Source: Klebsormidium nitens (taxonomy: Eukaryota > Streptophyta > Klebsormidiophyceae > Klebsormidiales > Klebsormidiaceae). From it: a DNA stretch of 64,000 bases. The stretch covers positions 1 through 64,000 of the forward strand of contig DF237435.1 of assembly GCA_000708835.1 (NCBI GenBank). The letters are read 5' to 3'. The notes beneath the pieces are model-generated. The model saw nothing but the letters and a program-made list of their open reading frames with translations. It was not told where the DNA came from and did not search any database. Numbering within the stretch: position 1 is the stretch's first letter; the number at the start of each line of letters is the position of its first letter. Position numbers and translations under genes: made by a program. This document shows positions 24,201 through 35,638 of this stretch, in pieces.

Positions 24201-26506
24201 CCAGTCCAGGTAGCGCACCACAAACGCATGCTCCGTGCTCATGGAGTGCATGCGCGCAAGCCGCTCAACCTCGCGCTCAACCGCCTGGACAACAAGGACC
24301 GGGAAGTCAGATATCGGTCAGAAGGGCAGGAAATCCCCTGCCTGCTTTCCAGGGCATTGAGCTCAGACGCCTGCCTGGGGCAGCCGGCCAAGTGGATAGG
24401 ACCTTCGTGGACCGTTCTAGGTGACACCAGCATTGAACTTCACAGATCCATCTAGTGTTTTCCACCGTTTCGCCAGCTGCGGACCTGACGACACCACCGT
24501 AAGAGTTACCCCTTCAAAAGACATTTGCACTGGTAGCTGACCGCCATTATGTGCCACAATGCTTTGATCATCGGTCGAGAGTGAAACGCGGGGTTCGCTC
24601 TACAACCCCAAACAAATCATGCAATCTCCGTTGGCAGGGCTTGAAAAAGTAGTAGCAGGATGCACGAAAGGATCTTCGGAAAAAGGGGCCCTAGACACTC
24701 ACGTCAAGCCATTCTGCGGGCATCTTCCACCACTTGGTGCGAAGCCGATTCCAGTACTTGTCTGCAGCTCGCACGTCTTTGCCCATCTTGCCGAAGCGCT
24801 CTGTACGACACACGAGCATTCAAACGAGGGACAGAAGGTTACAATAGAGAGATCGAAACAATGAAGGCTGAATGAGGAGCAAAAGCCATTCTATCAGGAA
24901 TGCATCCCCACCGCGGACAATGGATCTCCAGTTGGGCCCAGTGGGCTTTGTGTGAGTTGAGCAGTTACCAAAGACTCTCAACCCGCTTTTGCATGCCAAT
25001 CACTCTCCAAAAGGTATTGTCACATCTTGATCTTGAACATGTGTCCCCATAAGCGGCGATTCGTTCCTATTGCCAAAAGCCCGCAAGCCCTGGTCAAAAA
25101 AGGCGTGCCTCACCCTGCGTCCAGCCATCTGGAAGCTGCGTCACTGAAATGGGCCGCGTCTTTGAGTCCACCTCATCCTCCCGCACTTCCTCTGGCATCA
25201 GAACAAGGGAAAAACGTTACATGAAGTAAGCCCACAGGCTTTAACAATGGCTCCTCTGAAGGGCTTGCTCGACATTCACAGGATCTCGTCTCCAGACAGC
25301 CATGTGAAAAGGATTGCACCGTCCCTCAGATAAGGAGGGACGAAGTAGTAAGTACGGGCCACCCTTGATTGACCTATGGAACAGCCATTGTGGTGTTTCT
25401 TGCCAGTCACATCATAGCTTGATGGTTCGTGCCCCACAGCCAACCTTTTTGTCTTCATCATTCGCACTTGATGCTGCTGCACCTCCTGTGGCCCCTGTCC
25501 CCATCTTACAGTGTTTTGCGACCTCCTTGCAAATAGATCCCCATGTTGTCGAAGTTACTATGCCACACTCTGTTTAGGAGCTCGACACGTCACGCTTTCC
25601 CCAGGACTTGGGGGCAAACTCACCGCGATCGGAGGGGGCCCTGACGACCGTCTTCCTGATGACCACCTTGGGCATGCCGCCGGCCTGCGTGGCTGCGGGC
25701 CCCTGTATGCCGGCCGACAGCGGCTTGAGCACGCCCGCGCGCTCCAGCACCATCAGCGACACCGCCACCGAGATGATCGCAGAGCCCCCCAGCAGGAGCA
25801 CCGACGACGCGCCCTTGGTCAGGACAGTCGCCAGGTACATGAACACGGACTGCCGCGGCGGGGCCTGCGTGCGGTTCAATAGCTCCAGCGTGTCCTCGCT
25901 CAGCTGCACCACCACCGGGACAGGCCCACCAGCACCAGCCGGGATAACAATCTGCGACGGCAGCCGCCGCTCATCGAGGCCTCCTGTTGGAATGCTGGCA
26001 ACATCCCCGCTGTCGCCCCTCGCCTTTGCCCCATCTTCACCAGAGACTTTGACAGGACCATTGGCGGGCTGCGCCTCTTCACCAACTTCTTCGTCCTCCG
26101 GCGTAAAGCCCGCCGGGAGCCAGGCCCTGAGATCGCCATCGAAGAGGGCGGGCAAGAAGGACGATGGCTCGTCAGTGAAGTGCGGATACGGCTCAGACCG
26201 ACCGGCAGTGGCTACAGCACTGCGTCTGGCTGATCGACGGACGGGAAATGTCCTGTTGTTGCCTGTCTTTGATCGCTCTCCAAACAGACTCAAACCAGAC
26301 AAGCTGCTGTTGCACTGCTGAAAAAGCACTACTTTGCTTCCAAAAAATGGTGGCTGACTGCGGCTTGCTCTGTAACTGAACCCTGGAAGGGGAGCCGGGG
26401 GGAGCCCAGAGCGCACACCACTTGGGGCCCTGCAATTTCCAGACGGCGCCCCAATTGGGCAGCAGGTAATGGTCCCCCGAGCCAAAAACTTGGCAGCGGC
26501 CGCCAT
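15278..26506 (-). CDS. LON: Giant membrane-anchored Lon-type AAA+ protease with a 1,600-residue insert
   Basis: Twelve exons (26506-25624, 25191-25114, 24800-24703, 24284-24099, 23713-23565, 23243-22988, 22628-22461, 22169-22068, 21752-17399, 17210-16469, 16104-15862, 15590-15278) join in frame to give about 2,523 residues. Acceptor 17243 is an in-frame alternative that adds 11. Residues 1-105 are a basic, Ser/Arg-rich organelle leader and about 221-254 form a membrane helix. Residues 320-400 match the Lon helical region ([18 protein letters not shown], then [12 protein letters not shown]). The ATPase has Walker [10 protein letters not shown] (440-448), Walker B LVLIDEVD (503-510), sensor AND (557-559) and [15 protein letters not shown] (626-640). 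The protease has Ser2404 in KDGPSAG and Lys2445 in VGGIKEK, so both activities look intact. Motifs are closer to mitochondrial/plastid Lon than to the peroxisomal form, and no C-terminal SKL is present. The canonical N-terminal Lon domain is missing. Organelle quality-control proteolysis is the inferred role; plastid versus mitochondrion is undecided. Confidence 0.85.
16612..21710 (-). other. Large unrecognised insertion inside the Lon coding sequence
   Basis: Between the Lon ATPase end (ICRK, then [14 protein letters not shown]) and the protease start ([16 protein letters not shown]) a usual Lon has a linker of some tens of residues. Here the reading frame runs on for about 1,600 residues, mostly in the single exon 21752-17399. 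The first part (about residues 655-1000) is Gly/Ser/Glu-rich and probably disordered. From about 1000 to 2090 it becomes helix-rich with regular Leu and Trp ([53 protein letters not shown]), which looks folded. A second low-complexity stretch (about 2100-2290) follows. I recognise no domain. One intron (17398 to 17211 or 17244) interrupts it. Confidence 0.7.
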
Positions 26507-27731
26507 ACCAAACTTTTCAATGCTGCTCAGAAGCTACCGTCAGTGGACGCTTCTGACCATCGCGCCCAAACCGGTTGACTACTTTTCAAAGAAAGAGGTT
26601 CATCAGCCCTTTAAAATTGACAATGCTGATATCAAAGCTCCTTTGGGTGGAAAGGGCTCCTTTTCTCTCCTCAGAAGCGGTCGCGTCAGAGCTTTGTGAG
26701 GAGGAATTGCTTTCACTGTCAAAGTTTCAGCTGAGCCTTCAGGCTTCCGACACAGGAAATAGCTGCTTCAATTGTTCAGACGATCTGATTATACCAGCAA
26801 TCTTGGACCGTCGGATGCCGGAAGCCCATGATCGACGGCCGCAGCGGCGGCACCGGGGCCGCCCCAGATCATATTAGGGCGGCCGCGCGCCGCCGCCCCG
26901 CGGCAAGCCGCTCTGCCGCGGGCCGGGCGCGCAGACAATGACTCATATGGCAGTCCAGCTAGCTTACTGTAGTACGTACCTATATTTCCGATGAGTCCGC
27001 GGCGTCTCCTAGCTGCATATGATCGTACTAAGCCCAGCTGCTCAAGTTATCATGAATCTTAAGCTTTGACTTCAAGTAATCGAGATCGGCTGCAGGACCC
27101 GTGGGGTCATGATGATCGATTCCGGCAATATTATAAGTGAAACTTGAAAGTTACTTGCAGAGTAAGCTTTGCAATTGCGATAGGATGTCCTATCGGATAT
27201 TAGTCCGGGGTCGACGCCCGCCGCATACTAAGGCATGCATGCTGTGTATCATTTTGGCATTCGACACTGGTCGATATAGGCTGGCGCAATACGTGTAAAT
27301 CATTGATTGCGTGTAACTTGCATGACTCAGCATTGGGCAACATGCTAGTGGTTCAAAACGCGGTTTAGTATTCTGGACTCTCCGCTATTATCAAATTTGA
27401 TCGATTTCAAACTTACTAGTTCACATCCACATAAGGATCGAAGCGATGATGTGATACGCAGCCAAAACGAGTCTCAAGCGAGCGAACACTGACAAGGCTA
27501 GCTCGGCAATGGATGATGACAACTGTCTAGAACTTTACACGGCGCCAGAGGCAAACCTGGTCGAGGGGGAGAACCAATCGAGCTGATCAAGAGCCGATCT
27601 TCAACGACGGCGACCATCATGGCATTTCTGCCAAGCCGGCCAAGTACCATATGTGTGTGCATCCCAGATCGCATGTAACGATTTCCAAATAGACCCACCA
27701 CTTACGTCGCACTTATGTACATATTGAACCG
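26507..27731. other. Lon promoter side and GC/AT palindrome island before IPI1
   Basis: This 1.2-kb spacer lies between the Lon start codon and the IPI1 stop codon (both minus-strand genes). Positions 26,507-26,800 probably carry the Lon 5' leader and promoter. A GC-rich self-complementary patch at about 26,870-26,935 (GCGGCCGC, GCGCGC, CCGCGG twice) is followed by AT-rich sequence with GCTAGC, GTACGTAC and GCATGC words to about 27,300. No gene is visible. Confidence 0.5.
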
Positions 27732-30700
27732 TCAAGCAAACTTTCCAAACGTCCGCTGTCCATACAGCACTGCCGCTCGTGCCTCTAGCTTCGCCAAGTC
27801 CTCACGCAGCAGCGATGCCCGCTGGCCGTCGCTTTGCCCTGACCCCTGGACTAACTTTTGCAACAACCGGAGCAGCTTATCCACTACCACCCGACAGTCC
27901 ACGAGGAGAGACTCGAGCTCGCTGACTGCGAACAGCCGCAAAAGAGAGGCCAAAACCCTTCTCCCCCTGTTGACGGCGCTCACCTCTTGATCAAGACCGC
28001 TCACTTGCGCCACACCGGACCCATCCAGATTAAACATCAGCTGTTCTAGCACGGGTGCTAGCAACCACGACTGCCTTCGCAGCAGAAACACACACGGCCG
28101 CAACATCGGAGCCAACCACCCGGTGCCTCGAGATGTCGCTGACGTCACCTCTAGCCAGTACCTGGCCACAGCCGACGGCAGCAAGGCCGCCAGTTCGGCC
28201 GGCATGCCGGTCGCTTCCGGCTCCGCTGTTACCCTTTCCTCACTGCACGTGCTCACGGCTCGCAGGACGGCATACACTGCCCAGACGTCCATTCCCCTAC
28301 TTTCAGATTCTTGTTCACCGCTCGCGCTTAATAACAGCTTCGCCAGCAGAGGGCCGACCAGGCTCAGGACCACTGCGCCACCCCCCGCCCGCGCCAACCC
28401 CGCACAGATGCCGTCCAAAAGCGCTTCGGACTCTTTCCCTCCAGGAGCTTCTCTGCTGCCGGACGTTGTCGCTGCGCCCTCCCTGGACTCCGCTTCCTTT
28501 CCGGGGGCTCGACCGGAATCTGAAGCAGCGGGCGCTCCACCTGGGTGCGCCAGGGCCGACCACTTGGCCAGCAGCGTGACGAGGAAGCTCAGGTACGTGG
28601 CGACGGTCAGCGTGTCAGCCGCGGCCGCGCAGTGATGCAGAACCTGCCGCAAGGGGAACGCGGCCGTCAGGCGCGCGATGCAGCCACTTGTTGGCTCAGG
28701 AAACGAGTTGGAGCACTCGCTTATTCATACCGAGCCCGCTTATACCCGTCGACTTGTCAAGACTGTGTGGGTCACGAAACCTTGGGTCACAGAACCCGAT
28801 TCACATGCCCGTGGCTGCATGAAGACCGGAGCTTCACCGTCCAGCCTATTCGCTGAGCTCGAAAGGTGAAGATCGAGCGGGCTAGACGCTCGGGATGAAC
28901 CTTCGCAAGCGAGGCTTTTGCGCAATCCCGTCAAGGTTTGGCACTTCTAAAAGCAACGACGGGACGAAAACCACCTCCTGTGAACTCGCGAGTATGTAAA
29001 CCCGGCTCTTGCCCATGTAAAGCCACTTCGTCGTTGCGCATGTCCAAAATCAGCCTTAAACGTCAAACAATGAGAGAACTTCGTCGATCATTCTCGCCAA
29101 GTATTCCTGCTCTAGGACCAGATGTCTCGGCTGACGAACACCTCACCTGCAACAACCGCAGAACCACTTGCACGCCCACCCCGGGGGCGCCGCAGCAGTG
29201 CGCCAGCGCGCTGATGAGCGCAGGCGCGAGCGCCCCTAGATGCGGCAACAAGTCAACCGCCAGCGCCTGCGTCTTTTCCGGAAGGCTCACAAACGGCCCA
29301 AACTTGCGCGTTTCCCCGCTGCCTTGCTTTTTCGGGGGGACGGTCAAGCAGACGAAGGGTAGCAACGACGGCTGGAGAGCGGCGATGGTGGACGCGAGAG
29401 GGCCCTCGGGAGAAGCCGCCCGGGCAGAGCGCAGCAGGAGGAGTAACACTTGGTGGGAGGCCGGGGGGGAGGCGGAGCGCAGCTCCCACAGGAGGCGGGG
29501 GAGGGAGGAGAGCCACTGCTGAACGCCGGCAGGGGGGACCAGCGAGAACGTGGACTCGTCCTGCAAACGGACGGAGAAGCGAGGATGATAAATTGAGATA
29601 AAACCCACCAGAGAAGAAGCAAGTGGCGACGAAAGGCGATTCTTCACCGGCGTGAAGGGCGACAGACGAACGCGGGGAGTCAGATTGGGCGTTTGTGAGT
29701 GAAGGCCGACTCGGCTCAACAAGGAACGAGGTGGACAAGGAACGAGGCCCGGTGGCAGAAAACTCGAGGCACGTCCTCATCATGTGCTTCTCAACCAACC
29801 TAAGGGCAAAAGTTTTGTTCGTCAGGGCGCACAATCAAGGCTGCTACACACCTCCGAGTGCAATTCCAACCTCGAAACAGGGGTTTGAGACTTTAGAGAT
29901 CACCTGCAGGAGGCCCCCCATGAAGTGGAGCGCCGCCGCCTTGCTCCGCGACTGCGGCCCGCACCCGAGATAGAACCGGGTGAATGCGGCCAGCAGCCCA
30001 CTCCGCTCCTCTTCCCCGACCACCCTCAGCAGCTGCCCCAGGCTCGCCAGCACCACCCCGGTCTGCGCCTCGGTTAACGCCCGCTTCTCTAACCCGTGCG
30101 CTAACCCCTTGCCGCTGCCGGGCAGAACCCGCCCCTCGAGGACTCCCTGCAGGTACTCCACGAGCGCTCCTTCCCAGGGGGGTGCGCCCACCCCCCCGAA
30201 AAAGGGCAGCATCAGCTGGCACACCGCCAGATTCAAGTCTACCAGGTCTTCGATGTCGTGCGCGCTGACTCGGACCCCCGGGGCGGCGACCGGGAACTGC
30301 GCCGCCACCTTGTGGGTCAGCTGGGGGAGGTACTCTTGAGCGATTGACTGCCCGCTTATGGACTCGTGATCCAATAAGAGATGGAGGACGCGGGCGATGC
30401 GGACGAGGCTCTGTGCAGTGGGGGGGTCCGGCTTAACGGCGAGCGCGGCGGGGGTGCACTCGCTCCAGCAGTCGAGCAGGCGAGGGACCAGCCGTGCAGC
30501 CAGGGGGGGAACGGCACCGCGCGCATCACCAGGGCTATCTGCACCGCGCAGAGCAGAAAGAAGATAAGATGCTGAAAGCTTCCCGGAGCTGCGTACGTTG
30601 CTTATCTGTTGACTTCTTCTCTTCGCTCCTATGCATTAGCCTGGCTTTCCGTATCTGTCCAGAGCTGATCAGAGACAGCAACGTTCGAGCAACGTCCGCT

Positions 30701-33164
30701 GATTGATGCAGTGGCGGTGGAGTGAGGCTTTGCCAAGCAGTCCTGGAGTGCATAGCGCCCTTTCGTTGGCCTTTAACGACCGTTGAAGGTCCACAACGGG
30801 CTTGTTGAAGCCCACACAGTCGAGCATAACGGATAATATTACATTCCTTACACAACGCCAGTCTTCTTACCTGCTGCACCTTCTCCATCCCTCGGCCACC
30901 TGCCCCCGTCCTTTGGGCCCACAGCGCTCCTGTTTCCGTGCAGGCTGGACGCCCTCGTCCGACCCCACTGCCACATGTCATCCTTTGTCTGGCTGGCCTT
31001 CTCCTGCGATGCAGCTGCGGGCTGCGAGGCTTGCAGGAAGCTGTGCAGGCTGGACAGGACTTTGAGCAGGGAGGCGGGGGTGCGCCCAAACGGCCCCGTG
31101 ATGGACAGCAGCGTCACGTAGTGGTCCTCAATCTGCACCACCAGGCACAAGCGTCAAGCTCTGTTTTGACTGCAATGGCAAGGTCGTAATATGGCTCACT
31201 CATTCTTTGAAAGCTGGAAACGTCCTGGTGTTCAACGCACCACCTTTTTACCGAGGAGTACGAAAGCCTCGACCCAATGAGAAGGTTTTGATCATGATTG
31301 CATGCACACTCCTAACAGTGCTTGTCATTGAACAAGCGAGACCCTTCCATACATCAGGGACGCCTTGGAAAGACTGACTGCATCAAACCAGCGACCAGAC
31401 TACAATGCGCAAGTCAGACTAACAATCTGAACCCGTTTTCGAAGGTCTAAAATTCTAATCATTGAGCGGACACAAAATTCAATGCACAATTAAGAAGGCG
31501 TCTACGAAGCTCTAGCAAACACGCCAGCTCATTCAAAAGCAAACTTCCTCGATGCAGAGAACTAACACCACATAAGGCCACACAGCGCCCAGCTTAGAGG
31601 CTCACCTGTGCGTGCAGAGGGGAGGCCCGCAGGAGGGCGGGGTACCGGGCTATGAGCAGGTCCAGGAACGCCACAGAGGACAGCCGCACCTCCGCTGTCA
31701 TGTGGGTCAGCCCATTGCAGACATGCACCGCAAGGACAGGGAAGAAGGGAGCGACAACAGCCTGCCCAGAAAGCGGAGAAGGGGGCTTTAGTCTCTTGAA
31801 AGAACTACTGTCACTGTACTGGATCGCTGAAAGTCATTGCTTGCTCCTTGCCACCGAAGAAGCAGGTCAGGTGTCATATCCACATGCTTGGCATCTGAAT
31901 GCATCTTTCCCCCAGGAGCAGTGACGCACAGTGTTTGATTGCAACATTTCCGTCCTACGTTCAGAAGTCTTTCGAAGCCGGTTACGAGTGCCGCACCTCT
32001 GGCAGAGCGGGCAGCACTGTCTTGGACAGCAGCCCAAGGAGAGCTTCTCGGACGGCGCGGTCGCCGTCCGCAATGCGCGGGGCGATCTTCTCAATGATGG
32101 CAGCTGTGTGGAGGGGCAGCAGCGCAGGGTGGGCTTGGAGCAGCTCCTGGAGGCCACCCAGGGAGTCTGCAAATACAAATTACCCGCTGAACCTCTAGAA
32201 ACAGAGGGGATTAGGTGCACAACGGTGGGCTCTTGATCAGAGACAGGCAGTCTATTCCGGAAAGAGAGCGGCCACCTGAAAAGCGGCTCCCTGAAGTCCA
32301 TACAACTCAGCGGGGTGCTGTAAAACTGCACGTAATACCTGCAGTAAACCAATCAGAGACTCTAGGACTGGCTAAGAATGCTGACTGGTGAACTGATGAT
32401 GGGTCCTGAATGTCCAGTAGATTTTTACAATCGGTCGGGCCTCCCTCACTTGAACTTCGTTTGGTTGCAATCTCCGGCTACAGATCCAGTCACTGCTGTG
32501 TCAAGAACACATCGGTGCTCCATCAGTTCAGACGTCAAAGCGCACCTTTTCTGGAGTGGGCATTGTAGTGCGACGCCTGCCCCAGCAGCTCCTGCAGGCT
32601 CAGGTTGCGGGAGGTCACTGCCGTGCCCTTGCTGGCCGTCACACTCTGGTCCGGCAAGTGGAGCGCTGCAATGGAGAAGACATTTACGTCCGATTATCCA
32701 GTCCACCAATGGTCTTTAGCACACCACCACCACCACCATCATCACTGCCAATCATTCCTCGTGTAAGAGATGAGTATATCGTCATATCTCTCCTGTATGA
32801 GCAATGTGGGCTTTGAATTGAATGTCACAAGGTGGTGCAACGTGATGGTGATGCACCGCTCAAAACCATGTGATAATGGTGGTGACAAGCGCCCACGGAT
32901 ACTTTGCTCACCTTTGGCCTTAAAGTCGGTCCTGGTGAAGTTGTCTGCCCTGGGCAGCTTCTTGCCCACTTTTGACTTCACTCGCTGCACAACATTTCCA
33001 TCAATTCAGCCAACGAGACAAGTCAATGCGGTAAGCAAAAGCTGCTCATGCTGAGATGAACTTTTGGGCGGGTAAGAACTGTTTGCGTCAGGTTAGCAGC
33101 TTACCTTGAAGTCAATGCCAGGCCCTTTCTTCTTCTTCAGGCGCGTGGCCTTTTGATTGCCCAT
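27732..33164 (-). CDS. IPI1: IPI1/TEX10 homologue, Rix1-complex 60S ribosome-assembly factor
   Basis: Nine exons (33164-33105, 32984-32912, 32665-32546, 32166-31997, 31761-31606, 31132-30871, 30538-29904, 29560-29147, 28643-27732) join in frame to give 933 residues. The N-terminus is diagnostic: MGNQKATRLKKKKGPGIDFK, then KVGKKLPRADNFTRTDFKAK and ALHLPDQSV, the conserved start of IPI1/TEX10. Next comes the helical-repeat region (LGGLQELLQAHPALLP, IIEKIAPRIADGDRAVREAL, SSVAFLDLLIARYPALL) and a long, less conserved HEAT-like C-terminal half with Ala/Gly-rich loops. IPI1 works with IPI3/WDR18 and RIX1/PELP1 and the AAA ATPase Rea1/Midasin in late nuclear maturation of the 60S subunit. The basic K-rich start may be a nucleolar targeting signal. 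The last two exons are assigned from splice phase and helical character more than from motif matches. Confidence 0.88.
32722..32744. repeat. CAC/CAT trinucleotide repeat in IPI1 intron
   Basis: A short run of CAC units passing into CAT units lies in the intron between the second and third IPI1 exons. It is an ordinary microsatellite without a visible function. Confidence 0.7.
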
Positions 33165-33955
33165 GTTGATGGCCCTCACTCAAAGGTGCTCCTGCCAGAA
33201 CCTAGCCACAGCCTGCCACAGCCTGGTGAGACGAGCTCGGACGCCCACACTGCACAGCAAACGCAATTTGTGTTTCTGAACGAGCTTTCGTGAAAACACT
33301 TCGGATCGACATCGTGCAACTTGAAGAAGCAGAAAGAATTGTGATCTCGTGTACAAAGAGAACACGTAAAACCCTAAATTCTTAGGGTTACATAGGGTTG
33401 TCAAGACTTCCGCGAGGCTTCTGCATCCTTTTCGAGCTTGCAATGAAATACAGCACAACGGCTCCAGGAAGCAATTGCAAAGCCAATTATGATTCTGCAA
33501 GGTCGCTCAAGATAAGGCCCAGGGCATTATTACAAGACTTTCCCGGGGTTCAACAAGGTCTTTGCTGAGGCAAAGTTCGGCAGGTTCCCGGTTCTGAACT
33601 TTTCAGTAAGTCCATCCTTTCGCAATGAGTGATTGGACCATTGCAAAGAGAGCCATACTTGAAGTTGTTTGCATCTTGACAAAGTCTGGGAGTCTCTTCT
33701 TGAACACCTGCATTCGGTATGCCCGCATACATCTTTCGCGGCATTATTATTGTCGTTTGCTCACGGCGCTAATGATCTGTACTAGTTAGAAAGATTGCAG
33801 GCTCTGAAACGGAGTGACCAGCTAAGTTCCACAATTTGATAAGTAGCTTCCTCATCCCGACAGTGGCAACATCGTTCAATCAATCCAGTCTGCTCGCAGG
33901 TCACAGTCACCGGCATTGACACAAAAATCAAGGAGCTTTCCTATTGCGTTCCATC
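33165..33955. promoter_or_regulatory. Divergent promoter region of IPI1 and the rhodanese gene
   Basis: This 791-bp spacer holds the promoters of two outward-facing genes. Three telo-box-like motifs are clustered at 33368-33400, about 200-235 bases before the IPI1 start codon: AAAACCCTAAA (33368-33378), TTAGGGTTA (33382-33390) and ATAGGGTTG (33392-33400). Telo-boxes are known in flowering plants as elements of ribosomal-protein and ribosome-biogenesis promoters, which suits IPI1. Nothing else stands out. Confidence 0.5.
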
Positions 33956-35638
33956 ATGTTTTCCTGGCTGCCCTGGAGCTCAAAGGTCGCCGACGATGTA
34001 CCGGACAGCCAGCGGCACTCTGCTTTTCTGAAGCGCTTTGAGGACATTCGGGACAAGAGCAATTGGGCGCAGGTAGATCAAGCAGCCCCCATCCTGAGCT
34101 ATCTTTTTCTTCAGAGCAAAGCCTCCCAAGCTCCAGGATTTGCAAGGCCTAAACTGTCATGGTCGCCTCAATATCACCTGAGCTTGTGATTTATTTAGGA
34201 CTTTGAGGCAAAACCCAACGGGAATTGACAATCTTTGGGTGAACCACTCTAAAGCACCACCTTAAGTCAAATTAAGCTTGCTTCTGTTCAGCTCACCCAT
34301 GAGCCTTCGGTTTGGAGATGTCAGCTGAGACGTTCTTAAGACGACACTATCGGCAGGTTGCTTCACAAAATCTAATTCTTGTCGGCCGTGCGTGCCAGGT
34401 TCCAGAAATCTCAGGAGCAGAGCTGAAAGACTTGCCCAGGGACTCCTACATCCTGGTAGATGTCCGATCGGAGGCAGAGCGCAACGTGAGTATGGGATAT
34501 ACGCCGCCGCCCGAGGCACTGTCCTCCGGCTGCAGCCCGTACAGGCATTCTGAGCAACTCAGTTCTGACAGGTTTCCTGATGGAGACTGGAACAATAGTC
34601 ATGCTTCTTCAAGCGAGTTTCGAGAAGTCTCTGTGCCAGGGTGAAAGGGCATGTAGCTTCAATCAATAGCATATCAGGACAGCAAATCTGACTACCGATG
34701 TATCTCCCATCTTTTATTGTCTCTTTCCGACTTTGATCCCCACTCTGACCTGGCTTACAGCGACAAGGGTCTAACGTATCTCATTACTTCATCATGTGCT
34801 GTTCCACCTTATTATTCTTTGTCAGGAGGCCTTCCAATGAGTGCACACTTACTTTCACTGTGCAGGTGTCCATGATCCCGGGCAGTATCACAAAAGAAGA
34901 GTTTGAGAAACGGTTTGACGAGCTCAAGGACCAGGACATCGTGGTTTACTGGTGAGTAAAGACAGAGTCTTCAGGCAAAGGGGTTTCGTCTTACTTTTTT
35001 TCTCCATTCCTTTCCAACCCACTTTGCCCAATTCTGTCCAGAAAAATTGAACTCCTGGCAACGTGTCTCTGTTTCATTCTTGGATAGTTCTTGCCGAGCA
35101 ATCCCGACTTCAAGCCAGAACCACAGAAGTCAACCTACTTGCTTCAATAGTTCAAGTCTGGCTGAGTGAACAACCACTATTTTCTGGAGTGAGTCAACTC
35201 GTCTATGTTGCTTGCCGGATTTGATACGTACTTCCAATTGCAGCTGACCCAAAACGAAGCCGTGAGCAAGAGTGGGGAGTACACTCGATTCACTCAACGT
35301 GGGGAAATCAGCATCGTGTAAAACCACAACCTCATCTGGAACTCTTTGGCCTGTTTCTTGTTTTATCTGGATATCGTTCTTGATTTTTAGCAAAGCTCGA
35401 ATGGTTGTTCTTGTTATGCAGTGCAATCGGCGGTCGCTCGGGGACGTACTGCAAGCAGCTGCTGGCGACGCATCCGGGCCTCAAGGTGCGCAACTACGCG
35501 GGAAGCATCATTGACTGGCTCCACGTGCCAGGCGCTCTCGTGGACCACGAAGGGAAGTCGACCAACAAGATCCATCCCGGGGGCAGCACGTGGAAGCAGT
35601 ACGTGCCAGCAGCCGGGAATTACATCATTGTGACGTGA
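33956..35638 (+). CDS. Small single-domain rhodanese-like protein
   Basis: Four exons (33956-34072, 34399-34485, 34866-34951, 35422-35638) join in frame to give 168 residues. The rhodanese fold is seen in YILVDVRSEAERNVSMIPGS followed by the active-site loop CAIGGRSG (starting near residue 97), preceded by IVVY as in the family. The cysteine is retained, so a sulphur-transferase or related thiol chemistry is possible. The substrate cannot be deduced. The N-terminal 40 residues (MFSWLPWSSK and a helical stretch) are short and not a clear transit peptide. The C-terminal part (YAGSIIDWLHVPGALVDHEG) matches single-domain rhodaneses in which the loop is followed by a G-S-x-x-x-W motif. Introns are large (326, 380 and 470 nt) for so short a gene. 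Confidence 0.85.

Noticed and set aside
25574-26506. A 310-codon frame taken as a separate membrane-protein gene
   Set aside because: It has a strong GTGAGT donor at 25623 in the exact phase of the exon at 25191, which itself fits the Lon helical exon at 24800. It is better as the first Lon exon.
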